64,000 nucleotides of DNA from Aulosira sp. FACHB-615 (GTDB taxonomy: Bacteria; Cyanobacteriota; Cyanobacteriia; Cyanobacteriales; Nostocaceae): positions 310,001 to 374,000 of the forward strand of contig NZ_JACJSE010000004.1 of assembly GCF_014698045.1 (NCBI RefSeq). Reading direction: 5' to 3'. Below the pieces are notes generated by a model. That model ran no database searches, was not told where the DNA came from, and saw only the letters and a program-made list of their open reading frames with translations. Shown one piece after another: positions 6,576 to 16,934 of the stretch (position 1 is its first letter; every line of letters starts with the position of its first letter). Made by a program: the position numbers and the translations under genes.

Positions 6576-9500
6576 TCAGCCAGTATTTCGCATTCCCGCA
6601 GCAATACCATTAATGGTTAACAGTGCGCCCCGGAGTAATTCGCCTTTGCTGTAACGGGAGTGAATCACACCAGAGGTAGCTGTAGTATTTTTGGCTTGGC
6701 GCAGGCGTTTGAGTAATGAAACCTGGATGAACCCTAGCGGTACAATTGTCCCATTACGTAATTGTACTGAACGCTGCAATACCGGATCACCATCTAACAG
6801 TCGAGTGTGACCAGTGATTTTCAGGACGAAATCTTTTGTGAGATAGTATTCACTGGCGATTTGCTCAAAGACTACCTCGAAGCGTTCTTTGTCTTCTGGG
6901 TTGGATAATTCCTGGACGTAGTGTCGCGCCATTTGGATATCGACTTTCGCCAGTGTCATTTCTGCTTTGGAAATAACCATTTTGAAGAACGGCCACTTCA
7001 TATAAAAGTAGCGGAGTAATTTCAGGTGTTCTTCTGGTTCTTCATTCAAAAATTCTTGCAAAGCTGTTCCAACACCATACCAAGAAGGTAGTAAAACTCT
7101 GGTTTGTGTCCAGCTAAATACCCAAGGAATCGCCCGTAAACTGCTTAAATCTTTCTTTCCTGAAGGACGACGTGCGGGGCGAGAACTGATTTGCAGTTGG
7201 CTAATTTCTTCAATGGGGGTGACTTGGTTGAAAAAGTCAATGAAATCTGGTTGTTCGTAGATTAAAGCACGATAATGTTGCCGCGATCGCGCTGCTAGTT
7301 CTTCCATAATGTCGTTCCAAGGTTCAATATCATCAAACCCTGTCCGCAGCAAACTGGCTTGAATTACCGCAGTGGTGACGGTTTCTAAGTTGTATAACGC
7401 CAAGTCCACCAAGGAATATTTAGAAGCTAAGACTTCCCCTTGTTCGGTAATTTTAATTCGCCCGTTAATACTGTGGCCTGGCTGTGCCAAAATCGCCTCG
7501 TAAGCAGGGCCGCCACCTCTACCCACAGAACCGCCGCGACCGTGGAAAATTCTTAAATCAACACCATATTCTTCGGCGATTTTCTGCAATGATTTTTGGG
7601 CTTTGTGAATTTCCCAGTTGCTACTTAAGAAGCCAGAGTCTTTGTTACTGTCGGAATATCCCAACATGACTTCTTGTAAGTCGGGTGTAATTGTGGAATG
7701 GGGATTTGCTTCAGCATCAGAAAGTCTTTGCTGAATATTTTCGTAGCCGCCAGCCAATAAAGCCCGATACGAGGGAAGTTCAAACAGCTGACGCATAATG
7801 CTGCGGGAACGCTGTAAGTCTTCTACGGTTTCAAATAACGGTACAACTTGAATTGTGCCAACAGCAATGGCTGGGTCAAATAATCTTGCTTCTTTGGCTA
7901 AGAGTAAAACTTCTAGTACGTCGCTGACTTGACGGCACATACTAATAATGTAAGTTTGGCAAATGTTAACACCAAACTCTTGTTGCAGCGTTCGCAAAAT
8001 TCGGAAGGTTTCAATGATATCGTTGGTTTTTTCGGAAAATGGCAACTCCGCCGGAATTAAGGGGCGGCGGGTTTGCAATTCGGAAGTTAACCAAGCCACG
8101 CGCTGTTCTTCTGAGAGGTCGTTGTATGCTTGGGGTAAAACTTGCAGATAGTCCAAAATTTCATTTAGCGCATCCGAATGGCGGGTTGATTCTTGGCGGA
8201 TATCTAACTGTGTCAAGTTAAAGTCAAAGATTTCGACTTGACAAATCAAATTATCCAGTTCTCGGCAACTTAAGCCCGTTTCGCTCAAATTACGTTGAAT
8301 TAGTCGTAATTCTGCCAAGAAATCTGCCCCAGAACGATACATTGGTGCATCTTCGTTGCTGGGCGTTTCCCGTTTATATAATGCTAAATTGCGATCGCGG
8401 GTATTTTCTAACCGTCTCAATACATAAGACAACTTCAACCGATAAGGTTCTTGGCGATAACGCAACGCTAAAGCATCATATATATCACTTAACTGGGACT
8501 GATCTAATTCCAGCGATTCGAGTAAATCTGGTAAAACATCACTCCAGTGCATCGAGATGCTTAATAATTCAATCAGCTTTTTGACTGACTGAATATAGCG
8601 TTCCAGCACCATTTTGCGCTGATAGCAAGCTGTTTTCCAGGTAATTTCCGGTGTCACTGAGGGGTTCCCATCTCTATCGGAACCTACCCAAGAACCAAAG
8701 GAACAAAAGTTTTTCCGGGGCGGTTCTAACCAATCAAAGGTTTTACCCAAAGCATATTTAAACCGTTTATGCAGTTGGGGAATACCATCAAATAAGACTT
8801 CTTGGAAGTAGTGCAGGGCGTAATCTACTTCATCTAACACTGTGGGTTTAAATTGGTGGAGTTCATCGGTACGCCACCAGAGGCGAATTTCTTCTAGTAG
8901 CTTTTCGCGTAACTCCCCTGACTCCCAAGGATACGCACCAACACGATTTTCCACTGCGTCCATTTGTTGCAGGAGATTGACAACTTGTCTTTGTTTATCG
9001 CGGATGGTGTGACGGACAATTTCTGTGGGGTGGGCGGTGAACACCAAGCGCACATCTAACTGGGAAATTAAACGCTGAATTTGTTGGGGTGGGACATTCA
9101 AATCATACAAATAAGGAAACAGCGTGGCAAAAGTGCCTTTTTGTTTATTTTGCATTTTGCCCACCCAGCTTTTAGCCAACAAATCTGAACCGATACCTTT
9201 GTTGACAAAGGCATCATCTTCTTTATCGTTGGAGGAATAGGTACTTTCTGACATGGTGTCAGAAGTGGTGGTAATTTGATCGTCTATTTCGGAGTAGCGG
9301 GTAAGTTGCTGCTTCTGCTCATATTCTTGCTCAATAATGTTAATTAGCTGAAAATAAAGCGCAAAAGCCCTTGCTGCCCGAATGGCTTCATTAATATTCA
9401 GTTGTTCAATCAGTTTAACGGCGGCGGATGCTTGGTCGTTGGTGGCTTGTCCTTCTGGCGAACACAAATCGCGCAACTGCCCCAACAAATCTACCATTTT

Positions 9501-9629
9501 CTGTCCGCATTCTTGCCGCAAGACGTTCTCCCATAATTCTTCAACGATTTGGAGACGACGACGTAAAAACAATTCTGATGCAGGGTAATAATTCGCAGCG
9601 TGTGACACAGAGTATAAAAGCGAACTCAT
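6576..9629 (-). CDS. ppc: Phosphoenolpyruvate carboxylase
   Basis: Adds bicarbonate to phosphoenolpyruvate to give oxaloacetate, the main anaplerotic route feeding amino-acid synthesis in cyanobacteria. At 1017 residues it has the expected cyanobacterial length, including an N-terminal extension and an acidic, Ser-rich insert near residues 120-150. Catalytic landmarks are present: VFTAHPTEIVRHT with the essential His, SWVGSDRDGNPSVTPE, GYSDSNKDSGFLSSNW, the glycine-rich FHGRGGSVGRGGGPAYEAI loop and the C-terminal signature ending GMRNTG. It is monocistronic and read leftwards. Nothing odd is seen. Confidence 0.98.
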   Translation of the reverse strand: MSSLLYSVSHAANYYPASELFLRRRLQIVEELWENVLRQECGQKMVDLLGQLRDLCSPEGQATNDQASAAVKLIEQLNINEAIRAARAFALYFQLINIIEQEYEQKQQLTRYSEIDDQITTTSDTMSESTYSSNDKEDDAFVNKGIGSDLLAKSWVGKMQNKQKGTFATLFPYLYDLNVPPQQIQRLISQLDVRLVFTAHPTEIVRHTIRDKQRQVVNLLQQMDAVENRVGAYPWESGELREKLLEEIRLWWRTDELHQFKPTVLDEVDYALHYFQEVLFDGIPQLHKRFKYALGKTFDWLEPPRKNFCSFGSWVGSDRDGNPSVTPEITWKTACYQRKMVLERYIQSVKKLIELLSISMHWSDVLPDLLESLELDQSQLSDIYDALALRYRQEPYRLKLSYVLRRLENTRDRNLALYKRETPSNEDAPMYRSGADFLAELRLIQRNLSETGLSCRELDNLICQVEIFDFNLTQLDIRQESTRHSDALNEILDYLQVLPQAYNDLSEEQRVAWLTSELQTRRPLIPAELPFSEKTNDIIETFRILRTLQQEFGVNICQTYIISMCRQVSDVLEVLLLAKEARLFDPAIAVGTIQVVPLFETVEDLQRSRSIMRQLFELPSYRALLAGGYENIQQRLSDAEANPHSTITPDLQEVMLGYSDSNKDSGFLSSNWEIHKAQKSLQKIAEEYGVDLRIFHGRGGSVGRGGGPAYEAILAQPGHSINGRIKITEQGEVLASKYSLVDLALYNLETVTTAVIQASLLRTGFDDIEPWNDIMEELAARSRQHYRALIYEQPDFIDFFNQVTPIEEISQLQISSRPARRPSGKKDLSSLRAIPWVFSWTQTRVLLPSWYGVGTALQEFLNEEPEEHLKLLRYFYMKWPFFKMVISKAEMTLAKVDIQMARHYVQELSNPEDKERFEVVFEQIASEYYLTKDFVLKITGHTRLLDGDPVLQRSVQLRNGTIVPLGFIQVSLLKRLRQAKNTTATSGVIHSRYSKGELLRGALLTINGIAAGMRNTG

Positions 9630-9729
9630 ATTTGCTTCTCTTGTAAAGCCAATTACTGTTTACATTTTTGAACTTTGTGATTTACGCTCATTGTTTTCTA
9701 TGAGCGATTTATTTTTTAAAGTATAAGTT

Positions 9730-9969
9730 TTAGCTTTTATTGGTTAATTCATTGTGACTGGGAAAGGGAAGAATCGGTAAGCGATCGCCGCGAAACAATT
9801 CTTCACTTGCTTGCCCGATAGATTCTAGGGCTTTGAGTGTGAACTTTTCGCTTGTCAGCAGCAGTAGTATAGACGCTGTACCTATTTCGAGGATAAAAGA
9901 TTGGGGAATGCTAAACAAAACCAGATTTAGTCCGGGGTTGGGTGAAGATTGGGAGGTGATAGGAGGCAT
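9730..9969 (-). CDS. Small conserved cyanobacterial protein, 79 aa
   Basis: A short protein with an Ile/Leu-rich central helix (FILEIGTASILLLLTSEKF) and the C-terminal motif FRGDRLPILPFP, which I recall from small uncharacterised cyanobacterial proteins. It lies upstream of ppc on the same strand, with 100 bp between them. The function is unknown. It could be membrane-associated through the central helix. The reading frame runs antisense through a stretch otherwise without genes, so the coding call rests on the recognisable C-terminal motif. Confidence 0.6.
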   Translation of the reverse strand: MPPITSQSSPNPGLNLVLFSIPQSFILEIGTASILLLLTSEKFTLKALESIGQASEELFRGDRLPILPFPSHNELTNKS

Positions 9970-10186
9970 TGCTAATTTTTGGTGGTTGGCGAACGAGGAA
10001 AATGAAACGCAAAACTCAAAATCTGTATGACTTGCAACGATATAAGACTATCTTGGCCTATTTTGCAAGCACAGAAGGTAACAAAAGTGTTAAAAAAAAA
10101 CAGCAAAATGTGATAGACATTATGGTTCTAGTTTACAAGTGCAGGCAATACCCCCGAATACTCGCTTCCTGTAAAGTTAACTGCCC

Positions 10187-13100
10187 ATGAAAAAACTATT
10201 AGTAGATAGCCAGCAAATATTAGTGCAATGGGTAAGCCAAGCAACAGGGATTAACACTTTAGGGGTGAAAGTCCGGTTGCGGGGAAATGACCTACACATT
10301 CTTTGTGAAGCGATAGAGTGTCCTCTACGCTGGCGCACTCTTGCTGATTTGCTTCACGCACTCCAGCAAACAGATTTAGATGTCTTAACCAATAACGAAC
10401 AACCCTCAATATACCAAGTATTGGTTTATGGGCGAAAAAAGGGCGAAAATCGCCCCGAATGGTGTCATCGGGTACATCTAAATCAATTAGACAAGCATTT
10501 AGAACAGGTAGAACAAGCCCTCAAAGACGCGGAAGCATCACAGCCGGGTGGGTCGCTAATTATATCAAATGAGAGTTTAGCCCGTCGCGGCGACCCGAAT
10601 GCGATCGCTCATTATCTCAGTGAAACTCTCAGTTCTTTGGGTGTGGGAGTTCAAGTCAAAATTAAGCCACACCAACCCAAAGACAAAACCCAAGCCCCCA
10701 CAAATCGTCTCTGGGTTTTTTGTCAATCTGTCTATAGTCCAGATTCTTCCTTATTAGCCGAAACCATTGCCCAAAAACTGCGACTATTAAAGTTGACGGG
10801 CTATCAAGATGCAGTCATTACCGCCCAAGTCAGTGGTGAAACAAATAATGATTGGGTACTGCGGGTAGATTTAACGCCCCCAGAAGTAATGCTGAAAGAA
10901 TGGGCGCGTTGGGGAGATATACAAGCGATCGCTCGGCTGTTAACAGAAGTATTATTAGAATTTAAAGTTACCGTCCAAGCATCTCTCAAAGAATCAACTT
11001 TACACCTTTTCTGCTCCCCTGCGTTTGATCCGCTAGAAGATGCACCTGCACCCGATAAAACTCAATGTCTGGATATCATCGTATCGCACCTAGAAGCGAT
11101 CGCACCTCAAGGCATTCTTGGCGCGACGATATACGGTCAAAAAACTGCCCAAAAGCAACCAGCTTGGATTGATTGGATTTCCCTACCTGCGGCACAACAT
11201 CCAGCCTTGGCGACTTCCGCTTTAGAGTTAGCCACTAGGGGCGATGAACCAGCCACGCATTTCTTATTAGAACGCTTACTCAATACCGATTTAGAATGGC
11301 GCTTGAAAACAGGCGGGATACGTGTCCTTTTACTTCACAAAGGCGACTTGCTGCACATTATGTGTGATGCGCCTGTCTGTCCCAACCGCAAACAAGTCGC
11401 CAATAAAGTTACCCAGTTTGTCCGGCAGTTAAAGTTACCTGGAATCACTGGGGTGAGGGTTTACGGTCGTCGGGCTGGTAATAAAGAACCAGTTTGGCAT
11501 CATGGCGCAGATTTTGTCCAACGCCAACGTTTAGTACCCGAAGCCACCCCAGAGTTTGCCGCCACCTCGGAATATGTGGGTGAATTGATAGTTAAAGACG
11601 GTCAAGAACCGATTTTTCGCCCTGATTTAACTTCCGAAGAAGTTCAAAATTTTGTTACAGAAGTCGCGCGAGATTGGGTTGTCAGCACCAGCACGGCAAT
11701 TAAAAATTTCCTCTTAGGTACACAAATATTTACTGAATCTGGTCAGTCAAGCGCCGCCGACCCCGATTTACAAGGCGGACTGAAAGTGGCTTTGGTTTGG
11801 GGAACATTAGGATTATTGCTGACACTGCAAACCGATTGGATTAGCGGTCAAATTGTGGCGCGGACAGTACCTCCACCACAGGCTAGTGTAGCGGCTGCCC
11901 ATGCCGAACCAAAGCCCCCACGCAAACCCAAACATCAAGAAAAAATCGAATTATTGAATAATTCCTCTGGGCAGAAATTATCAGGGTCGAAAAATTCTGG
12001 CTTCAACGCTTCTGGGTTTACTGTGAATGAAGATGATCCAGAGGCGACAGATTTAACAGCCGCACCATTAAAAGAAAAAGCCACAGCATCGGCAATTTTA
12101 TTAGCAGCGCGATCGCAAATGCCCAGTTTTAATGCGCGGCAATTAGACGAACAACTAGCTTTATACCGCCAACAATTAAATATTAAAGGCAGTCCCCCAG
12201 ATATTTTAATTATTGGTTCTTCGCGGGCTTTGCGCGGTGTTGACCCGGCGGCATTAGCCAAAGGTTTAGCCAAACAAGGATACCCAAATATTGAGGTGTT
12301 CAACTTTGGGGTGAATGGTGCAACAGCCCAAGTTGTCGATTTTATTATTCGTCAAGTCCTGGAGGTATCAGAATTACCCAAAGTGATTCTGTGGGCTGAT
12401 GGTTCTCGCGCTTTTAACAGTGGTCGAGACGATATTACCTTTAATGCGATCGCGGCTTCCCCCGGTTATCAAAAAATCCTGGAAAAAGCCCAGAATACTG
12501 ACGCTAATGAAGAAGCTGCTAACAATCCAGCAAAATCACCAGACAAGCAAAAAACCACAAAAAAACCAGATGAAATTACTAGCTATCAAGCGATTAATAA
12601 TGGGTTAAATCAAATTCTAGGGGCTTTTTCCAGTACCTATCAAAATCGTAACCAGCTTAAATCTCTGTTACATCAACAACTGGATAGTTTGCCATTAATT
12701 AGCGATCGCAATTCCAAAGACAATCAATCAACAGAATCGGTTACTGAAAGTTCAGATGATGAAACTTCACTGCAATCAGTTGATTTTGATGGCTTCTTAC
12801 CTTTATCTGTGCGTTTCAACCCAGCGCGATACTATCAAAAACATCCCAGAGTCACAGGTAATTATGACAATGACTACAAATCATTTCAGATCGAAGGCAA
12901 TCAAGATGCCGCCTTTCAAGAAGTTTTGAAGTTTACGCAGGCGCAGCAAATTCCTCTCGTATTTATTAATATGCCTCTTACCGCCGAATATTTAGATCCA
13001 ATTCGCAAGAAATACGAGCAAGAATTTCAACAATATATGATTCGGTTAGCCACAAATCCTAATTTTATTTATCGGGATTTTAGCCAACTTTGGCCCAGGA

Positions 13101-13204
13101 AAAATGACTATTTCTCTGACCCCAGCCATCTGAATCGCTTTGGTGCTTATGAAGTCTCGAAAAAATTAGCGATCGACCCGGTGATTTCTTGGCCTACAAA
13201 GTAA
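10187..13204 (+). CDS. Large protein with four N-terminal repeats, a membrane segment and an SGNH-hydrolase-like domain (DUF1574-like)
   Basis: A 1005-residue protein. The first ~470 residues hold four copies of a repeat built around L-H-I-L-C / V-x-V-Y-G-R (starting near 35, 177, 263 and 387), separated by segments of the RRGDPNAIAHYLSETL type. A hydrophobic segment near 531-550 (VALVWGTLGLLLTLQ) should cross the membrane. The C-terminal part looks like an SGNH/AlgJ-type acyl-handling domain: ILIIGSSRALRG near 671 with the nucleophile-position Ser, and DPSHLNRFGAYEV near 978 with the Asp-x-x-His pair. A membrane-bound O-acyltransferase gene follows on the same strand. Together they resemble alginate- and peptidoglycan-type O-acetylation pairs, so a role in acetylating a surface polymer is inferred. 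The substrate is unknown and the N-terminal repeats are not recognised. The DUF1574 label is from memory. Confidence 0.75.
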   Translation: MKKLLVDSQQILVQWVSQATGINTLGVKVRLRGNDLHILCEAIECPLRWRTLADLLHALQQTDLDVLTNNEQPSIYQVLVYGRKKGENRPEWCHRVHLNQLDKHLEQVEQALKDAEASQPGGSLIISNESLARRGDPNAIAHYLSETLSSLGVGVQVKIKPHQPKDKTQAPTNRLWVFCQSVYSPDSSLLAETIAQKLRLLKLTGYQDAVITAQVSGETNNDWVLRVDLTPPEVMLKEWARWGDIQAIARLLTEVLLEFKVTVQASLKESTLHLFCSPAFDPLEDAPAPDKTQCLDIIVSHLEAIAPQGILGATIYGQKTAQKQPAWIDWISLPAAQHPALATSALELATRGDEPATHFLLERLLNTDLEWRLKTGGIRVLLLHKGDLLHIMCDAPVCPNRKQVANKVTQFVRQLKLPGITGVRVYGRRAGNKEPVWHHGADFVQRQRLVPEATPEFAATSEYVGELIVKDGQEPIFRPDLTSEEVQNFVTEVARDWVVSTSTAIKNFLLGTQIFTESGQSSAADPDLQGGLKVALVWGTLGLLLTLQTDWISGQIVARTVPPPQASVAAAHAEPKPPRKPKHQEKIELLNNSSGQKLSGSKNSGFNASGFTVNEDDPEATDLTAAPLKEKATASAILLAARSQMPSFNARQLDEQLALYRQQLNIKGSPPDILIIGSSRALRGVDPAALAKGLAKQGYPNIEVFNFGVNGATAQVVDFIIRQVLEVSELPKVILWADGSRAFNSGRDDITFNAIAASPGYQKILEKAQNTDANEEAANNPAKSPDKQKTTKKPDEITSYQAINNGLNQILGAFSSTYQNRNQLKSLLHQQLDSLPLISDRNSKDNQSTESVTESSDDETSLQSVDFDGFLPLSVRFNPARYYQKHPRVTGNYDNDYKSFQIEGNQDAAFQEVLKFTQAQQIPLVFINMPLTAEYLDPIRKKYEQEFQQYMIRLATNPNFIYRDFSQLWPRKNDYFSDPSHLNRFGAYEVSKKLAIDPVISWPTK

Positions 13205-13331
13205 GTGCTGAGTAATGTACACTTCGACTCCGCTCAGTGTACGTTTTGAGTAATGAGGTATAGCCGAACCACTACCTCCTGCTTTATAGCAAATGACAAA
13301 TGACAAATGACAATTGACCAATGACCAAAAT

Positions 13332-14831
13332 ATGAACTTTATTTCAATTTCTTACGCCATATTTCTGCTGGGTATATTAGGTATCTACTGGACTGTTGCC
13401 GAACAAAAATGGCGATTGTGGATTTTATTAATTGCTAGTATTGCCTTTTATGCTTCTTGGAGTATTCAATACATCCCACTGTTATTAGCACTGACCTTTA
13501 TTAACTTTCGCTTAGGCAGAGAAATCGGCAAAAATACTTCGCCGGGAGACCATAGTCTTGATTGGCGCATATCTAATGAAGAATGGCAGTATGCCAATGC
13601 TGATTGGAATAGTCGCCGTCTGAAATTGTTATCGCTAGGTATAGTATTAAATGTTTTATTACTTCTAGGATTTAAATATATTTCGCCGATATTAAACTTA
13701 GTTTTTCCTATCCAAATAAGTTCACCAGAAACATCTTTTAAAGTTATTGCACCGTTGGGAATTTCATTTTTTACCTTTGAGTGTATTGCTTATTTAATAG
13801 ATGTTTATCGCGGCGCTCCAGCTACTGACCATTTTCTCAAATTTGCGACATATAAACTCTTTTTTGCCAAACTAATTTCCGGGCCAATTACCCGCTATCA
13901 CAACTTAGCAACTCAATTTAATACACTGCAATTTCCCACAGCCGAGAGAGGTACAGAAGCATTATGGTTAATTGCTAGAGGTGCAATTAAAAAAGGACTC
14001 TTGGCAGATAATTTGGGGATTTTTGTTGATTTATGTTTTGGAAATTTGCCCCGCGCAGGTAGTACGGATTTGTGGTTGGCGACTTTTGCCTATGGTTTGC
14101 AACTGTATTTAGATTTTAATGGCTATGTAGATATTGCCCGTGGTACAGCGTTGCTATTTGGTTTAGTTTTGCCAGAAAATTTTGATTTTCCTTACTTTAG
14201 TACTAGCATTGCTGATTTTTGGCGACGCTGGCATATAACTTTAGGTGATTGGTTGCGGAACTATGTTTACTTTCCTTTGGGTGGTTCTCGTCGCGGTTTG
14301 ATGCGTACCTGCTGGAATTTATTCCTGGTGATGGTAATTGCAGGTATTTGGCACGGTTCCGCCTGGGGTTTCTTTGTGTGGGGTATTCTCCACGGTATTG
14401 CTTTAGCTGTACATCGAATCACAGATGATTGGAGCGATCGCAACGAAAAACTAGCCCAATTCTGGCAAAATCCTATTGGTATATTTATCGCTTGGCTATT
14501 GACACAATTTATGGTTTTCACTTCTTGGATTTGGTTTCGTTTACCCAATCTCCAAGACTCTTCTTTAGCAATTCAGCACCTTTGGGGTCACAAAGCTGAT
14601 GCACAGTTCGCCCAAAAAGTATATGTAGAAGCTTTAACTATTAGCCCTTATCAACTCTCTTGGTTATTGGGAATTTTAGCGGCTTGTATGGCCTTGGTCT
14701 ATGCTGTGAACGGTCGATTAAAACTAGAGTTAAACTGGCCTATCAAGCTGGTTTTCGTACCCTTATGTTTTTATATTGTCTGGTTACTAGCTCCCGAAGG
14801 CGGTCTACCTTACATCTATTTTGATTTTTAG
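13332..14831 (+). CDS. MBOAT-family O-acyltransferase (AlgI-like)
   Basis: A membrane-bound O-acyltransferase of about 499 residues with around ten hydrophobic segments. Family hallmarks are ISFFTFECIAYLIDVYRG, the SIADFWRRWHITLGDWLRNY block with its conserved Trp-His, YFPLGGSRRG, and the catalytic His in IAGIWHGSAWGFFVWG. AlgI-type members move acetyl groups across the membrane for O-acetylation of exopolysaccharide or cell wall. The preceding SGNH-domain protein is the likely periplasmic partner. The ATG at 13332 is preferred to the one at 13314, because the latter lies in an AATGACAAATGACAAA-type intergenic repeat. Confidence 0.92.
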   Translation: MNFISISYAIFLLGILGIYWTVAEQKWRLWILLIASIAFYASWSIQYIPLLLALTFINFRLGREIGKNTSPGDHSLDWRISNEEWQYANADWNSRRLKLLSLGIVLNVLLLLGFKYISPILNLVFPIQISSPETSFKVIAPLGISFFTFECIAYLIDVYRGAPATDHFLKFATYKLFFAKLISGPITRYHNLATQFNTLQFPTAERGTEALWLIARGAIKKGLLADNLGIFVDLCFGNLPRAGSTDLWLATFAYGLQLYLDFNGYVDIARGTALLFGLVLPENFDFPYFSTSIADFWRRWHITLGDWLRNYVYFPLGGSRRGLMRTCWNLFLVMVIAGIWHGSAWGFFVWGILHGIALAVHRITDDWSDRNEKLAQFWQNPIGIFIAWLLTQFMVFTSWIWFRLPNLQDSSLAIQHLWGHKADAQFAQKVYVEALTISPYQLSWLLGILAACMALVYAVNGRLKLELNWPIKLVFVPLCFYIVWLLAPEGGLPYIYFDF

Positions 14832-14970
14832 TTTATGACAGGTGATAGGTGATAGGTTACAGGTTACAGGTTAACTTGAATTCTATAGAAATTTTCCTAA
14901 GAGCCTCCCTCTACTAAAAGGCGCTGCGGCGGGCATATACACAAGTCCAAAATTTTTATGTTGAAGCCCT

Positions 14971-15096
14971 TCCCGCCTAGAACTAAAGTTCCAGGCTCAT
15001 AGCCAAAGTCCACTCAAGTGGACTGGAATAAAATCCTTTTTGAGTTCTCTTTAGAGAACTTGCGCTATGAGACTCGGAATTAATTCCGAGGCGGGA
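14971..15096. repeat. 126-bp palindromic MITE-like element
   Basis: The outer ends are TCCCGCCT and AGGCGGGA. Next inwards come AGAACTAAAGTTCC and GGAATTAATTCC hairpins, then GGCTCATAGC paired with GCGCTATGAG, and two inner hairpins (AGTCCACTCAAGTGGACT; AGTTCTCTTTAGAGAACT). The whole can fold into a branched cruciform. It carries no coding capacity. It lies between the convergent MBOAT and purF genes, a common resting place for such elements. Confidence 0.85.
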
Positions 15097-15193
15097 CAGA
15101 TGCACTCAACTCAGATGTGTGTTTACACCGTAGCGCCTAGAGACTATTCTCATTCAGAATTCTGACTCCTGAATTCTGAATTCTTTTGAGAAT

Positions 15194-16684
15194 TTAAACT
15201 ACCACCTTCTCTAAAATCAATTTAGAACGCTTCACTTGTTCAGGAATAGCCACTGGGTAATCTCCTGTAAAGCAAGCAGAACAAAAACTATTGGTGTCTT
15301 CTCCTGTTGCTTTCAGCATTCCTTCCCAACTGAGGTAGGCGAGAGAATTTACTTCTAATTGTTGGGCAATTTCGGCAACGGATTTGGTAGCCGCAATTAA
15401 TTGATCTTGGCTATCAGTATCAATGCCATAAAAGCAAGGATGAGTGACAGGGGGTGAAGAAATTCGCATGTGAACTTCAGCCGCACCCGCATCACGCAAG
15501 GCTTTGACTAATTTGCGGCTGGTTGTACCCCGCACGATTGAATCATCTACAATCACAACTCGTTTACCCGCCAAGACATCTTTGAGGGGGTTGAGTTTCA
15601 TCCGAATACCAGACTCGCGCATAGTTTGAGTTGGTTGAATAAAGGTACGCCCAACATAGCGATTTTTAATCAAGCCTTCGCCATAACTAACGCCGGAAGC
15701 TTGGGAAAATCCAATCGCTGCGGGGATACCAGAATCAGGTACGCCAAACACAATATCGGCTTCAACATTAGATTCAGCCGCGAGTTGTCTGCCTAAGCGC
15801 ATCCGATAGCTATATAAACTTTCGTTGTGCATCACGCTATCAGGACGGGCAAAGTAAATCATTTCAAAGATGCACAATTTACGTTGCGGCTTTTGACTCC
15901 AATGGAAGGAAGCCAAACCTTCTGCGGTTATCCAAACTAATTCTCCCGGTTCAACATCTCGTAGGTAGTCAGCCCCAATAATGTCTAAACCGCAAGTTTC
16001 CGAAGACAAGACATAACGAACGGGATTTGTCCCCACAGTCCCAATTACCAAAGGACGAATACCGTTAGGATCACGGGTTCCCATTACCCCAACTGGTGTA
16101 CCAATAACTAAACTAAAGGCTCCTTGGCAACGGTGAAAGGCTTGAATTGCGCCGTCTAGCCAATCTGCACCAGCGTTGACTGCTTCGGCGATCGCAAAGG
16201 CAATCATTTCTGAGTCAGTTGTCGTGACTAAGTTAAAATTGCTCTTAACCAATTCATCACGTAATTGTGTTGTATTGACAAGATTACCGTTATGTGTTAG
16301 AGCTAAATTGCCTAAGCGAGTCTCAACTACAGCAGGTTGAGCATTCACTTTGCGGCTAGAACCAGTGGTGGAATAGCGGGTATGACCAACAGCAAGATTT
16401 CCCGGCAATTCTTCTAAAATAGATTCGTTGAAGACTTGAGACACCAAGCCCATATCTTTGTGCAGATGGACTTTTGTCCCCTCAAAGGTGGCAATGCCAG
16501 CAGATTCTTGACCCCTGTGCTGGAGGGCATACAATCCAAAGTAGGTTAGTTTGGCAACGTCTTCTCCTGGTGCGTAAATTCCAAAGACACCGCAAGCTTC
16601 TTCGGGCTTGTCAGGACGGTCATTATTTGAGTTGAAATGAGATTCGGGGTATTCATCCGAAGTCACAGAATCAATGGGAATCAT
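15194..16684 (-). CDS. purF: Amidophosphoribosyltransferase
   Basis: Catalyses the first committed step of purine synthesis, PRPP + glutamine to phosphoribosylamine. It has 496 residues and is of the Bacillus type, with a propeptide: the nucleophile Cys is residue 31 (EEACGVFGIYAP), so the first 30 residues should be removed. Other landmarks are LQHRGQESAGIA, the PRPP-binding VVIVDDSIVRGTTS and cysteines in KLCIFEM, HPCFYGID and FCSACFTGDYP consistent with an Fe-S cluster. It follows purL on the same strand after a 250-bp gap, so the two purine genes are neighbours and may share control. Confidence 0.97.
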   Translation of the reverse strand: MIPIDSVTSDEYPESHFNSNNDRPDKPEEACGVFGIYAPGEDVAKLTYFGLYALQHRGQESAGIATFEGTKVHLHKDMGLVSQVFNESILEELPGNLAVGHTRYSTTGSSRKVNAQPAVVETRLGNLALTHNGNLVNTTQLRDELVKSNFNLVTTTDSEMIAFAIAEAVNAGADWLDGAIQAFHRCQGAFSLVIGTPVGVMGTRDPNGIRPLVIGTVGTNPVRYVLSSETCGLDIIGADYLRDVEPGELVWITAEGLASFHWSQKPQRKLCIFEMIYFARPDSVMHNESLYSYRMRLGRQLAAESNVEADIVFGVPDSGIPAAIGFSQASGVSYGEGLIKNRYVGRTFIQPTQTMRESGIRMKLNPLKDVLAGKRVVIVDDSIVRGTTSRKLVKALRDAGAAEVHMRISSPPVTHPCFYGIDTDSQDQLIAATKSVAEIAQQLEVNSLAYLSWEGMLKATGEDTNSFCSACFTGDYPVAIPEQVKRSKLILEKVVV

Positions 16685-16934
16685 GCTGGCTTTGCTCCTG
16701 ATTGGGGTGTCAAGTCACTGGGGTTATGGCTTGAGGTGGCTGTACCATTTGGGATTTTGGGTTGTCAAACGGTGAGTATGTAACCTTTTGAGCAATCCGT
16801 CTCCGCATTCACTTTTTGAAAGTGTTATGGTCTATTCTTAACAAATCTTTAACCACTTATTAAAACAGTACCCTAAGAAGTCTGAAGTATGAAGTCTGAA
16901 GTGTGAAATTTTTGACTTCAGACGAGATACTTTT

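Noticed and set aside
13314..13331. Upstream ATG for the MBOAT gene
   Set aside because: The extra codons lie in an AATGAC-type intergenic repeat; the ATG at 13332 gives the normal family start.
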